Shown: positions 24,196 through 35,013 of the stretch, piece after piece
Position numbering within the stretch: position 1 is the stretch's first letter
Layout of the letters: the number at the start of each line of letters is the position of its first letter
Assembly: GCA_038503035.1 (NCBI GenBank)
Contig: JAVSML010001000.1
Location: 1,054,397-1,118,396, forward strand
Source of the DNA: Crocodylus rhombifer
Lineage: Eukaryota; Chordata; Crocodylia; Crocodylidae
Direction of reading: 5' to 3'
Length of the DNA: 64,000 nt
The notes under the pieces: model-generated
What the model was told of the DNA's origin: nothing
What the model saw: the letters and a program-made list of their open reading frames with translations, nothing else
Databases searched by the model: none
Position numbers and translations under genes: made by a program

Positions 24196-25890
24196 TGTGA
24201 GGGATCGGCGGCTAGGGGCGGCCGTGGGCTCCCTAGCGCCGCCTACCGTCACGTTAGGGTGACGTAGCACCCTCAGAACCTCGCCCGCCACGACTTTGAT
24301 GACATGTATCTTTTATGTGGAGGCTGCCAGTTTCCCTAATGGATGGTCTTGTTGTTCGTCCCTATTCCAGACGGGGTATCTATGTGCGTCCTGCCTTAAG
24401 GGCTCTGCGTGCCTCCAAGCCTCCCCCTTAGCACGCCCCAAGCCTCGCAGCTGTTCTGGGGGATGCTTGTATGGTCCCTCGCCCCTCGGGTGCCCTTGTT
24501 CTCACTCTTGGGCACCGGGGCTCTTCGCCCACCTGGCGCCTCCTTGGCTCGGGCCCCAATCTCTAGACCGTTCCCCGCACCCTGGGCCTGTCACGCTGGC
24601 GCCCAGCTACTTGCTGGCGCCTCCTAGGTCGGCTCGCCAGCGCCGCTCACTACCGGCGCCCCCTGGGCCGGGTTCTAGCCGGTGCCTGGCTAATCGCCGG
24701 CTCTGCCTTAAGTCTGGAGCGCTCTCGCCGCCCTAGCCTCGGCGCCCTTGGGCCGGCACGCTCCCTCTGCCCGGATCTCGGCTCTATCACCGCCCTAGTC
24801 TCGGCGCCCTTGGGCCGGCTCACTCTCGCCGCCCTAGTCTCGGCGCCCTTGGGCCGGGTTCTAGCCTGAGCTCTATCGCCGTCTTAGTCTTGGCGCCCTC
24901 GGGCCGGCTCTATCACCGTCCTAGTCTCGGCGCGCTTGGGTGACTAGCTCGGCTGCTCTCACCGCCCTAGCCTTAGCTCTATCGCCGCCCTAGCCTCGGC
25001 GCCCTTGGGCCGGCGCTATCGCCGCCCTAGTCTCAGCGCCCTTGGGTGGCTAGCTAGGCCTGGCTATTCGACCCCTCTCTGGTGCCTCGCCCCTCAGGGG
25101 CCTCTACCGCGCTCCTTGCGCTTCACCCCTTTGGGCTTCACCACTCCGGGGCCGACACGCCCCGCGCCCCGCGCCCTGTCTCTGCCCTGCTCCGGGGCCT
25201 TGCCCTCTCTAGGGCTGACTCCGCGCCTCGCGCTATGGCACCGGCGCTCGCCGCCGTGCCAGTTCCCTTGACCCTTCGCTGGGTCCGTTTGCCTGCCTGG
25301 GCCAACACCGCCCTCATGGGCTGGGGCCTGCACCCCGCACACTGCGCCTCCCAGGCGCAATATGATGCCCAGCAGCACCGACACTAGTGCTCCTGGCTCT
25401 GTGCCCCAACTGGGCACTGGGAACCCCCAAGCTGTTGGGGAGCTCCCCTGAGGCCTCCTCGCTCCCCTACAGCCTCACCCGGTCCTCCGGTGTAAACTGT
25501 AACGTAATACTCAAGCCATCCGGCTACAACATAAACAAAGGCTCCACACGCCTAACAATACCTCCAAGCCCTGCCAGGGCTCTCAATCCTACCTTCCGTC
25601 AGGGCGGTCTTGTTCCCTGCATCATTGCAGCTGGTTAGCGTGGTGAAGTAGCAACCACTAACCCAGGCCACTCAGCTCAGCCGCAGAGCTCCTGTTCCTG
25701 CGGCAGCCAGAGGGGAACTGCGAGTCAGGCTCCGGCCTCAGCTGGTTATAAAGGCCTGTCCCTGCCCTCTTCCGGCCATGTGACCCATTTGGTTGCCCTG
25801 GCAACCAGCACCTGAGCTGCCTGGGTGATTGACAGCACTGCCAATCAGCCTCACAATCATGGGGCACCTCTGTGGCTCCGTGACAGTCTT
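24191..25890. mobile_element. LTR-like CpG-rich insertion inside CR1 copy B (1,690 bp)
   Basis: The insertion spans 24196 (TGTGAGGGATCGG) to 25885 (GGCTCCGTGACA). It is flanked by an exact 5-bp duplication GTCTT (24191-24195 and 25886-25890), and removing it restores continuous CR1 sequence, so both boundaries are firm. TG...CA ends and a 5-bp duplication fit a solo retroviral LTR. A gttataaagg TATA-like box is near 25746. The block is the most CpG-rich part of the window. It holds a degenerate minisatellite (24720-25040) and a right part that resembles 35700-36130. No retroviral gene is visible, and polarity is uncertain. Confidence 0.68.
24720..25050. repeat. GC-rich minisatellite in the LTR-like insertion
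   Basis: The phrase gccctagtctcggcgcccttgggccgg recurs with variation at least six times, in units of very roughly 40-60 bases. Confidence 0.8.
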
Positions 25891-26738
25891 CTACAACATT
25901 CTCCCAGGAAAGCTAACGAAAACTTGAATGGATTGTAAGGTAGATAGAAAACTGGCTGGAGCATCGGGCTCAGAGAGTATTAATCCATGGCTCAATGTCT
26001 AGTTGGCAGCCAGTATCAAGAGGAGTGCCCCAGGGGTCAGTCCTGGGGCTGGTTTTATACAATGTCTTCATCAACAACCTGGAGGATGGCATAGAGTGCA
26101 CCCTCAACAAGTTTTCAGATAACACCAAGCTGGAGGGAGTAGTAGATACACTAGATGGTAGGGCTGGGCAGCAGCTCTGCAGAAAATGATGTGGCGGTTA
26201 TAGTGAACAATAAGCTGAATATGAGCCAGCAGCATGCCCTTGTTGCCAAGAAGGCTAATGGCACCCTGGGCTCCAGGTAGATTTCATGCCAGTAGACCAA
26301 GGGAAATGATTTTTCCCCTCTATTCAGCACTGGTGAGGCAACATCTGAAGTACTATGTCCAATTTTGGGCTCTCCACTATAGAAAGGATGTGGAACCTTC
26401 AAATACCTGAAGAGGGGTCAGAAAGAGGATGGTGCTAGACTGTTTTTAGTGGTGGCACATCACGGAACCAGGAGCAACAGTCTCAAGTTACAGCAAGGGA
26501 AGTTCACATTAGATAATTAGGAAGAATTTTCTCACTATGAGGGTAGTAAAACATTAAAACAGGCTACCCAGAGAGGCGGTGGAACCTCCACCCTTGGAGG
26601 TTTTCAAAACCAGGATAGACAAAGTTTTGGCTGGGATGATTTGGTTGGGGATTATCCTGCTTTGAGCAGGGCTTGGACTAAATGACCTCCTGAGGTTCCT
26701 TCTAGCCCTTACTTTCTATTATTCTAATTCACCCTGCA
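25886..26738 (+). mobile_element. CR1 copy B, 3' part (RT palm/thumb to 3' end)
   Basis: This is continuous with 24195 after removing the insertion (gtctt-ctacaacattctcccag, equivalent to copy A 710-730). A frame at 25995-26189 holds SRGVPQGSVLGLVLYNVFI, the RT block before the catalytic box. The box itself has decayed to FSDN (copy D keeps FSDD; copies G, H and I keep FADD). The 3' end at about 26690-26735 shows the CR1 signature aatgacctcctgagg and a short tattattcta tail. Confidence 0.85.
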
Positions 26739-26799
26739 TGCCTGGGAAACGCTTTTATACTTCCCCTTAGTTGTTTGCCCAAATTTCCACTTTTTATAA

Positions 26800-28150
26800 G
26801 TGATTTAGTTTTTGTGATTTAGTTTACTGAAGAGATCCCTGCTAAGCCAAGCTGGTCTTCTGCCATACTTGCTAGTCTTCCTGCTCATTGGGATGGTTTG
26901 TTCCTGCACTCTCAGCTAGCTCTCCTGGATTCCTCTCCCCGTCAGACTGGCTTCTCATGGGATCCAGTCCATGAGCCCCTGAGTGAGTTGCAGTCTGCTT
27001 TTCTGAAGTCCAGGGTCCATACCTTGCTGCTCTCCATCCTTCCTTTCCTCAGGATCTTGAACTCAGCCATCTTGTGGTCACTGCTGCCCAAGTTGCTATG
27101 CACTACTAAAATCCCCAGCAATTCTGCCTTAGTGGTGAGTAGCAGATCAAGAAGAACACAACCCCTATTTGGCTGCTCCAGCACTTGCACCATGAAGTTG
27201 CCTCCAACACTCTTTAAAAACTTTTTGGATTGCCTACACACTGCTGTATTGCCCTCCCAGCAGATGTCAGGATGATTGAAGTCTTCCATGAGACTTAGGG
27301 CCTGTGATCAGGATAATTCCACTACCCGTTTGAAAAAAAGCTTCACCCACCACTTCTTCCTGGTCCGGTTGTCTACTGCAGACTCCTACTATGACATCAC
27401 CCTTGTTACTCTTCCGTCTGACCCTAACCCTGAGTCTTTCAACAGGCCTATCTCCATTATCATACTGGAGTTCTGAGCAATCATATGGCTCTTTTACATA
27501 AAGTGCAACTCCTCCTCCTCTTTTCTATTGCCTCTTCTGCCGGAACAGTTTGTACCCATCCACGACAGTGCTCCAGTCATGGGAGCTTCCACCAAGCTCA
27601 TGTTATTCCAGTCACATCATAGTTTTGTGATTGTATAAGAGCTCCAATTCTTCCTGCTTTTTTCCTAGGCTCTGTGCATTCATGTACAGGCACCTAAGGT
27701 AAACAGTTGATTGTCCTGATTTCTCAGGAAGTATGATAACACCTCTTCAATTGCCCACTCCTGCTTGCTCTTCCTCCAGGTCACCCATTTTCTAATTCAA
27801 CTCAGGATTTGGTGTGCATCCCCTGGTGAACCTAGTTTAAAGCTCTCCTCACTAGGTTACCATGCCTGTCTGTGAAGATTTTGTGGATCCCATCTCTTCC
27901 CAGCAATCCTTCTTCTTGGAACAACATCCCATAGTGAAAGAAGCCAAAGCCCTGCTTGCAACACCACCTGAGCAGCCAGGCATTAATCCGCAGGATGCAC
28001 CCGTTTCTGCTTAGGCCCCTTCCCTTGACCAGAAGGATCAAACAAACACCACTTTAGCCCCCTTTCCCTTCACCCTGGCATCCAGAGCTCTGTAGTAACT
28101 TTTGATGTGCTCAGGGTGTCCCCTGATCTGCTCATCCAGGATTATTTTAT
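26800..28150 (-). mobile_element. CR1 copy C: ORF1 esterase end and ORF2 endonuclease fragment
   Basis: On the minus strand two CR1 modules are readable. 27832-28041 encodes the C-terminal end of the ORF1 SGNH/esterase domain (NAWLLRWCCKQGFGFF, GLLGRDGIHKI, ending LVRRALN), in which the D-x-x-H catalytic pair appears as DGIH. 26942-27289 encodes the C-terminal APE-type endonuclease part (DFNHPDICW, LLDLLLT, SDHKMAEFKIL), so the D-x-N and S-D-H motifs are present. RT and 3' UTR are missing. This copy belongs to a different, older CR1 subfamily than copies D, E and H. It lies end to end with copy B in the opposite orientation. Confidence 0.82.
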
Positions 28151-29459
28151 AGTAGGATCTACCATTTTTACAGTGCTCTGTGTGTCATGACTGTCTCTTT
28201 GATTATATCTATAGAGCACTTTCTGTATACTTGTGGCACAACAAGTGTAATATCTATACCTGGCCATGGTCATTATACTTGTCTAAATTTGTGGTATGTG
28301 CTATCTGATGCCAGCCATTTACAGATTAGATGGTAATTAGAAACACCACAGTTTCTAAAATAAAGCAAGCCAGGCCTCAACAGGCCTGTATTGTTGCATG
28401 TATTGGCCCATAAGCTAGACAGAATTGGATTTTTTTTTCTGGGTACTGTTAATGGTAGTCTGACCACTTCTTGTCCCCAGGAAAAAAAAGAAAAGAAAGG
28501 TAAATTGGGCTCTCAGTGACACTATCTGAAAACAAAAGACAAGGATATCCAAAATGCTTTCATTCTATCTCTAAGTATACCACCTACATTTTGCTTCAAC
28601 AGCAAACACTAGAGCCACTTACTTAAATAGCTCTAAGCTTCATAGACCTGAAGATACAGGCTCCAGCTCTTGAGAATTTGGGCAGTTCCCTTTTGTCTGC
28701 AAAGATGCTGTACACCCTGGAGCACTTTGAAAATAATAAAACCCTGTTGCATATAAAATGTAGAGATATAGCCAACCAGCTTGCTGTAAGAGTGTGAGAA
28801 ACTCAAGTGATGCAGGCAGCCAGTCGGTAAGTCATTACCTCCTTCTCCCTGGGAGGGTGAATGAAAGAAGTAACAAAATGCACAAAATAGATATTAGTCA
28901 AAATTACTAAATTTGCTAAGAAAAAGCCATAGTGATGGCAGCATTAGAAATAGTTATACAGAATAGACTTTACATTGTAATAGGAACTAAAATGCAAACA
29001 CCGAAAATGGGTCCTTTTGTACAGTACAGACACAGGAAGATGCTGTTGCTCTTCCAAATAATTTACAAACTAGGACACTGTACCAATATGGGTAGTAGAG
29101 GATACAAGAGAGGGAACTGGGGAAATAGGAACTCTTTGCTAGTTAGGTATATTGAGCTGAAGATTCAGGATTACTCTTCTGACCACTGGAAAAAGTATAG
29201 TTAAGAGGAAGATGGAATATTCTAAATGGTACTGGAGGACTATGTGTACCAAGAATATATAAGCAAAGAGAAAGGAAACATCAAAAAGGGATGGAAATGT
29301 TGCCTTTTATGAAAGACTTAACTGAACCTACAAGATCTAAATGTCCATTAAAAAAAAAAAAAAACAGGTTTCAAATTTTGGTTGCGCTCTTCAGTGAAAT
29401 AGAAACAAGCTCTTTTGACTTCTTTTCCCTTGGAAATGAGAAAAGAAACACACACTCCA
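28151..29459. other. AT-rich DNA, nothing recognised
   Basis: No supported gene or repeat terminus was seen; short frames only (for example 28932-29204). An A run lies at about 29349-29363. Confidence 0.4.
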
Positions 29460-29465
29460 TAATAA

Positions 29466-29540
29466 TTCTTAGCTCAGTAGATAAGATGCTAGCCTGTCAT
29501 GTGACAAATCCAGATCCAAGTCTTTGCCTTGAACTGCCAT
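29466..29540 (+). mobile_element. tRNA-derived SINE head
   Basis: The stretch TTAGCTCAGTAGATAAGATGC is an A-box region, and 40 bases later CAGATCCAAGTC is a B-box-like region. The overall size (about 70 bases) fits a tRNA body. It is not a functional tRNA: no matching acceptor stem and no 3' discriminator structure were seen. No clear tail follows, so the SINE is truncated. Confidence 0.5.
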
Positions 29541-29859
29541 AAGGATTTTAAAAAGTGTGTCAGCTAAGGTTGTTGCATTTTCTGGGGTCTGCTCTCAAAT
29601 TCTATTGAGGAAATGATAAAGCTTCCCAAGAAAATGTCCAGGTTTTGCACAAAAAGTTTGGAGTTTAAAAAAATTGTTTGTTTTTTTTTAAGAATTTCAC
29701 TGAAAAATTCATAACCTCTTCTTTGTTTTTTTCCACTTGTTAGGTTGTTTCCTTTCATTAACAACAACCACAACAAAACCCCCCACATAATTTGGAAGTA
29801 ATTGCAAATACAAAATGTTAGGTAAGTACTATGTGCAGGTAGTGTTATTATAATGAGAT

Positions 29860-31130
29860 GAGGCAGTCCTCAACTTACAGCTTTTTGATTCACGACAAAT
29901 GGCACTTACAAACTTTATAAAGCGACAACATGTTTCAAGGTTCCAATGTGGGTTTCAACTTTATGACACGTGATACAGCTGTGTCCAGCTGGTAAACCTG
30001 TTGTGGTGGAGAGGAGTGGGGAGGAAAGGGGCATGGAGGGGGCAGATCAATCCCCCCCACAGTGAAGGATTGATTGTGGCAGGGGCCAGGACAGGGGCTG
30101 GGGCAACTGGTGCCCAGCTGGGGTGGGGGGACATGAGACAAAGGTGCAGCTCATCTGGGACGCATGGGGAGTGGTAGGGGGTAGCTTCCAGTACTGCTCA
30201 CCGCTGGTCCAGGAGCTGCTTATCTCGCTGCTCATCTAATGGCTCTTGCCACTGCTCCTGCCACTCAGCTGGGGAGGGCTGGAGAGAGGGGGATGTACCC
30301 CTGGATCTGCAGGGGACAGGCAGGGTTGGGGCTACATAGCACTATGCTCTTGGTGGGCATGGCAACACTGGCAGCAGGGGCTATGCTTTGCCACTGCTCA
30401 CTGAGCTGGGGCAAGGCGGGCATGGGATGGAACCACTGCGCTGCCTCTGGATGAGCAGCACATGGCAATGGGAGCCACCCCCACCTCTGGATAAGCCATG
30501 GCTCTGTCTCACTCCCACCCTGCCCCATCTGGGTGAGCAGCAGGAGGCACGGGGGGGGGGGCATGTGCCCCCAGATTGGTACGGGGTGGAGCGGGGGCTA
30601 TGGGGCGGCTGCAGCTACCTGACAATTTGATTTAGCCCCCCATAGCCTCTGCCACCCATCAGGGGCACAGTGAAGTACAGTCCCAGCCTTGCCTGCCCTG
30701 TACAGATTTGGGCACCCCCACCCCCTGTACCCTCCTGGATGAGTTGTGGGAGTAGCGGCAGGAGCTGCCAGATAAGCAGTGGTGCACAGGAGTAGGATCT
30801 GTCTTCCTCCCATGCCTGTGCCCCCAAGATGAGCTGCACCTTTGTCCTGCACCCCCACAACCTGCCATGCCTGTGTAGCACTTGTCCCAGCCCCTGCCCC
30901 ATCCCTCTTTCACTGCGGCAGCATTGATCTGACCCCACCACAGCCCTTCTCTCCCCGCTCCCCTTTCACCACAACAGACTTACCAGCTGGATGTAGCTGT
31001 ATTGAGAGTCATAAAGGAATCAATCACCCATTTATAACATTGTTCCTATGGAAAGATTCTGAGTTATGACATTTTGACTTAACTCATGGTTTTCAGGAAC
31101 CAATTGTGTCATAAGTATGAGGACTGCCTG
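29860..31130. mobile_element. Long-arm foldback DNA element, 1.27 kb
   Basis: The termini are inverted: AGGCAGTCCTCAACTTA at 29861 and, reading inward from 31129, AGGCAGTCCTCATACTTA. The similarity continues inward for about 500 bases on each side. Examples are ccagctggtaaacctgttgtggtg (29987) versus the complement of 30970-30995, and gacaaaggtgcagctcatc (30137) versus the complement of 30830-30848. A spacer of about 250 bases lies near 30400-30640. The arms are GC-rich. All open frames inside (for example 30239-30454 and 30598-30858) come in mirrored pairs and are not genes. No transposase is present and no clear target duplication was found (TA is possible). Confidence 0.75.
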
Positions 31131-32302
31131 TATACTTTCCAGTGTGTATGCAGGGTATAACAATGCTATTTTATCATGAGTTTTCAGTGTTTTTTACTGG
31201 GATAGTTACCAAATTTATGCACACAGAGACAACAACCACTGACATCCCAATCAAAACAAGTGGAAAATTAACCATGGAGAAGGGGACTTACTTGGAGCTC
31301 TACACATAGCTAACAGCAGAATCCTGACTACAGCCATGAGCACATTATTTCCATGGCTACCGTGCAACCAAAGCCAGCATTAATTGATTCATGGTGAGTA
31401 TAAAACATTTCATTCCAAATTATTTTCATGTGCTGGGGCAAATAGCTGCAGCCCCAGAGATAGGACAGTAAGCAAGGCACTGTTTTTTAATGTTATTGCT
31501 GCTGCAAAGACTGCTTGGAATACTATACTCAATGCTCCTGTCACGACTCTGGATCTAGTTACAGTACATCTTAACTGCAAACCCATGTGATAACTGCAGT
31601 TTCTTAAATGCATACTAACTCCTACAAATAACCTTTCTCTACCAAAGAAATGCAGAAACAAACAAATAAAACCTTTAGAAATACAGTGACAAAAATCTTC
31701 TTTTACAGAGAGAGAAGAACACCTGGTGGTATCTTATGTCCTTTGGACATAACTTAAATGTCTAAAAACAAAGAAAGGGCTAAGGCACATGTCCTTCCTT
31801 CCATCTCCAACTCTGCCCTTTGAGTTATACTCCAATACACCCACTGACAACTCCCTCTTCTGCAGAAATGTAATAAGCAAGAACTATTAGCTAGACTGTC
31901 AACCAGTTGGCCTAGTCCATAGAGAGAATATCATAATCTGTTAAATTTTACAATCGCTTCTACACATATGTACCTTATAGGATCTAACACTATACTGCCT
32001 TCTATCCATCATTAAACTCACAAGCTACTTACTGGCAAGCTGCTGGGAAGAAAATACCTGGCTGCCACTATGTATAACATCAACAAGATACAGAGCTGAA
32101 AAAAGGTATGTGTGGAGTCATACATGTACCATGTGCCTTTCTTGATCACTTATAGAGAAGCCAGGCAGACAAGATTACATGCATAACAGCATGATATTTT
32201 AGATTTACAATATCACAATCAAGGTAACAAGGCACTCCAACTAGTCTGACCACAAATGAATACCCAGCACAGTAGCAGTGGTTGCAGATCGTTCTCCTTG
32301 GG
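31131..32302. other. AT-rich DNA, nothing recognised
   Basis: Short frames only; no repeat ends seen. Confidence 0.4.
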
Positions 32303-32480
32303 TTCATCTACATATGTAATTAAGGCAGAGCAATAAATTCTGGTGCGGTTTTCACCAGAGCCAAGTGCTCTTGGGCATAGCATCTACATGTGTGCCCAGG
32401 GTCACAGCTCTTTGAGCCAGGGCAGAGTAGCCCTAGGCTGACAGGACACCCAGGGGGTCAGTCCTGGGTTCAGGGTTGCA
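32303..32480. mobile_element. MITE fragment with catctacatg-type terminus
   Basis: It starts ttcatctacatatgtaattaa and carries an internal gcatctacatgtgtgccc. This matches the terminal and internal vocabulary of the copies at 36734, 37912 and 46109. The right end is not resolved. Confidence 0.4.
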
Positions 32481-32824
32481 GGGGTGGCTAGAAAATTATA
32501 TTTAGAGGTTTGCTTTTAGGAAATGACTTGTAAGTAAAGTAAATATGCATTAGAACAATGATCCAGGACAACAGCAAAGGTTAATTTGTTTCTAAAATCC
32601 TGTTTGTAACAAAGATTACTTCAAGACGCACTGTGTCTGGAGCAGGTATAAACAGTCTGGGAAATATGAACAGTGCACTCATAACAGAGATAAGGAGCAC
32701 TCCAGCATTGGAGCCAGGTCACAGTGCCAAAATATAGAGCCCTTAGGATCTCCAGTTTTGGTGAACAGACAAAGTTAAGATTCCAGGAAATGGTCAAATT
32801 AAGTTGTGTCCATGTGAGGCTTCT

Positions 32825-34499
32825 TTGCATCCATTTTCCTGAGCAGGGACCGGATCAGCCCCCCTCCCCCCACTGGGCCCCCCTCAGGCCCCAGGGGAGG
32901 AACACCTAGGCCAAGGGTCAGTGAGGATCTAGTCAGGGAACTTCTGGAAGGACTAGATGTACTTAAATCAGCTGGTCCAGATGATCTCCTCCCCAGAGTG
33001 CTGAGGGAATTAGCTGAGGTCATTGCGGGAACCCTGGCATGGCTTTACAAGCACTCATGGTGCTCTGGTGTGGTGCCAGAGGACTGGAAGAGGGCCAATG
33101 CGGTTCCCATCTTCAAAAAAGGGAGGAAGGAAGACTCAAGAAACTATAGGCCAGTTAGTCTTACTTTGATCCTGGGTAAGCTTTTTGAGAGAATTATTCT
33201 GGCACATATCCATGAGAGGCCAGCAGGGGAGATTATGCTTAGGGGCAACCAACACAGGTTCATTAGAGGCAGGTCCTGTTAGACCAACCTAGTGGCCTTC
33301 TATGACCAGGTCACAAAATTCTTAGATACAGGGGTAGCAGTAGACATAGTCTTCCTGGACTTTTGGAAAGCCTTTGACAGTGTCTCTCCCCCATTCTCAT
33401 TAAAAAAACTGGGGGACTGTGGTGTCGACACCTACACAGTCAATTAGGTTGCCAACAGGCTGGAGGGCTGCACCCAAAGAGTGGTGGTAGATGTGTTATT
33501 TTCAACCTGGAGGGATGTGGGCAGTGGGGTTCTGCAGGGCCTGGTCCTCGGGCCCGCACTGTTCAACATCTTTATTAGCGACTTGGATGAGGGTGTAAAA
33601 AGCACCCTGTTCAAATTTTCTGATGACACTAAGATGTGGGGGGATGTGGGCATGCTACAAGGAAAGAATAGGCTACAATCAGACCTAGATAGGTTACAGG
33701 GGTGGGCGGATGAGAATAGGATGGGATTCAACACTAACAAGTGCAAGGTGCTGCACCTGGGGAGGAAGAACCAGCACCTACAGGCTGGGGAACTCCCTTC
33801 TCGTCTGTGCAGATCCAGAAAAGGATCTTGGAGTCATCATTGATGCCAAGATGAACATGGGCCAGCAATGTGGAGAGGCAGTTAGGAAGGCCAACCGTAC
33901 CTTGTCATGCATCCACAGATGCATCTCAAGCAGGTCCAAAGAGGTGATCCTCCCCCTCTATGCGGCACTGGTCAGGCCACAGTTGGAGTATTGCATCCAG
34001 TTCTGGGAGCCACACTTCAAGAGGGACGTCGACAGCATGGAGAAGGTCCAGAGGAGGGCCACTCGTATGATCAGGGGACAACAGCGCAGGCCCTATGAGG
34101 AGAGGCTACAGGACCTGAACTTGTTCAGCCTCCACAAGAGAAGGCTGAGGGGGGATCTTGTGGCCTGTTATAAACTAGTCAGGGGGGATCAGCAGGCATT
34201 GGGGGAGTCACTGTTCCCCCGAGCACTGCCAGGAGTGACCAGGAATAACGGTCACAAGCTGGCAGAGGGTAGATTTAGGTTAGATATCAGGAGGCGCTAC
34301 TTCACTGTCAGGGCGGCTAGGGTCTGGAACCAGCTTCCAAGAGAAGTGGTGCAGGCTTCTACCCTGGGGGTGTTTAAGAGGAGGTTAGATGTACATCTTG
34401 CTGGGGTCGTTTGACCCCAGTATTCTTTCCTGCCATGGCAGGGGGTCGGACTAGATGATCTATTCAGGTCCCTTCCGACCCTAGAAACTATGAAACTAT
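32825..34499 (+). mobile_element. CR1 copy D, 5'-truncated, nearly complete RT
   Basis: It begins in the pre-RT linker (gcatccattttcctgagcag). RT pieces follow in order: 32998-33282 with VPEDWKRANAVPIFKKGRK and NYRPVSLTLILGKLFERII; 33345-33400 with the first catalytic aspartate region (IVFLDFWKAFDSV); and 33481-33843 with [19 protein letters not shown] and FSDDTKMWG, in which FADD is changed to FSDD. 33710-34414 is a 234-residue thumb/C-terminal frame ending at the natural stop. The 3' UTR ends with actatgaaactatg at 34487-34500. Stops at 33280 and 33446 and a frame change near 33780 make it inactive. Its wording is nearly identical to copy H, so both are recent members of one subfamily. Confidence 0.92.
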
Positions 34500-35013
34500 G
34501 TGGGGATGCAGTCAGCAAGGCCAACTGTACCTTGTCATGCATCCACAGATGCATCTCAAGCAGGTCCAAGGAGGTGATCCTCCCCCTCTATGCGGCACTG
34601 GTCAGGCCACAGTTGGAGTATTGCATCCAGTTCTGGGCACCACACTTCAAGAGGGATGTGGCCAACATGGAGAGGGTCCAGAGGAGGGCCACTCGCATGA
34701 TCAGGGTGCAGCAGGGCAGGCCCTATGGGGAGAGGCTACAGGACCTTAACCTGTTCAGCCTCCACAAGAGAAGACTGAGGGGGGATCTAGTGGCCTGTTA
34801 CAAACTAGTCAGAGGGGACCAGCAGGCATTGGGGGAGTCCCTGTTCCCCCGAGCACTACCAGGAGTGACTAGAAATAATGATCACAAGCTGGCAGAGGGT
34901 AAATTCAGATTAGACATCAGGAGGCGCTACTTTACTGTCAAGGCGGCTAGGATCTGGAACCAACTTCCAAGTGAAATGGTGCTGGCTCCTACCCTACTAA
35001 CTATGAACTATGG
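34500..35013 (+). mobile_element. CR1 copy E, short fragment directly after copy D
   Basis: Within a base or two of the tail of copy D, CR1 sequence restarts inside the RT thumb (ggggatgcagtcagcaaggcc, equivalent to about 33870). It runs in frame (34490-34980) to the cctaccct position. It then jumps to actatgaactatgg, a CR1 tail, so the last roughly 150 bases before the tail are deleted. The abutment of two CR1 copies in the same orientation suggests insertion of a 5'-truncated copy at the 3' end of another, or local duplication. Confidence 0.85.

Noticed and set aside
29466..29540. A functional tRNA gene
   Set aside because: A- and B-box-like segments exist, but no acceptor-stem pairing or full cloverleaf could be formed by eye; better read as a SINE head.
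30238..30941. Several 70-108 residue frames on both strands
   Set aside because: They are mirrored frames produced by the inverted arms of the foldback element, with no domain.
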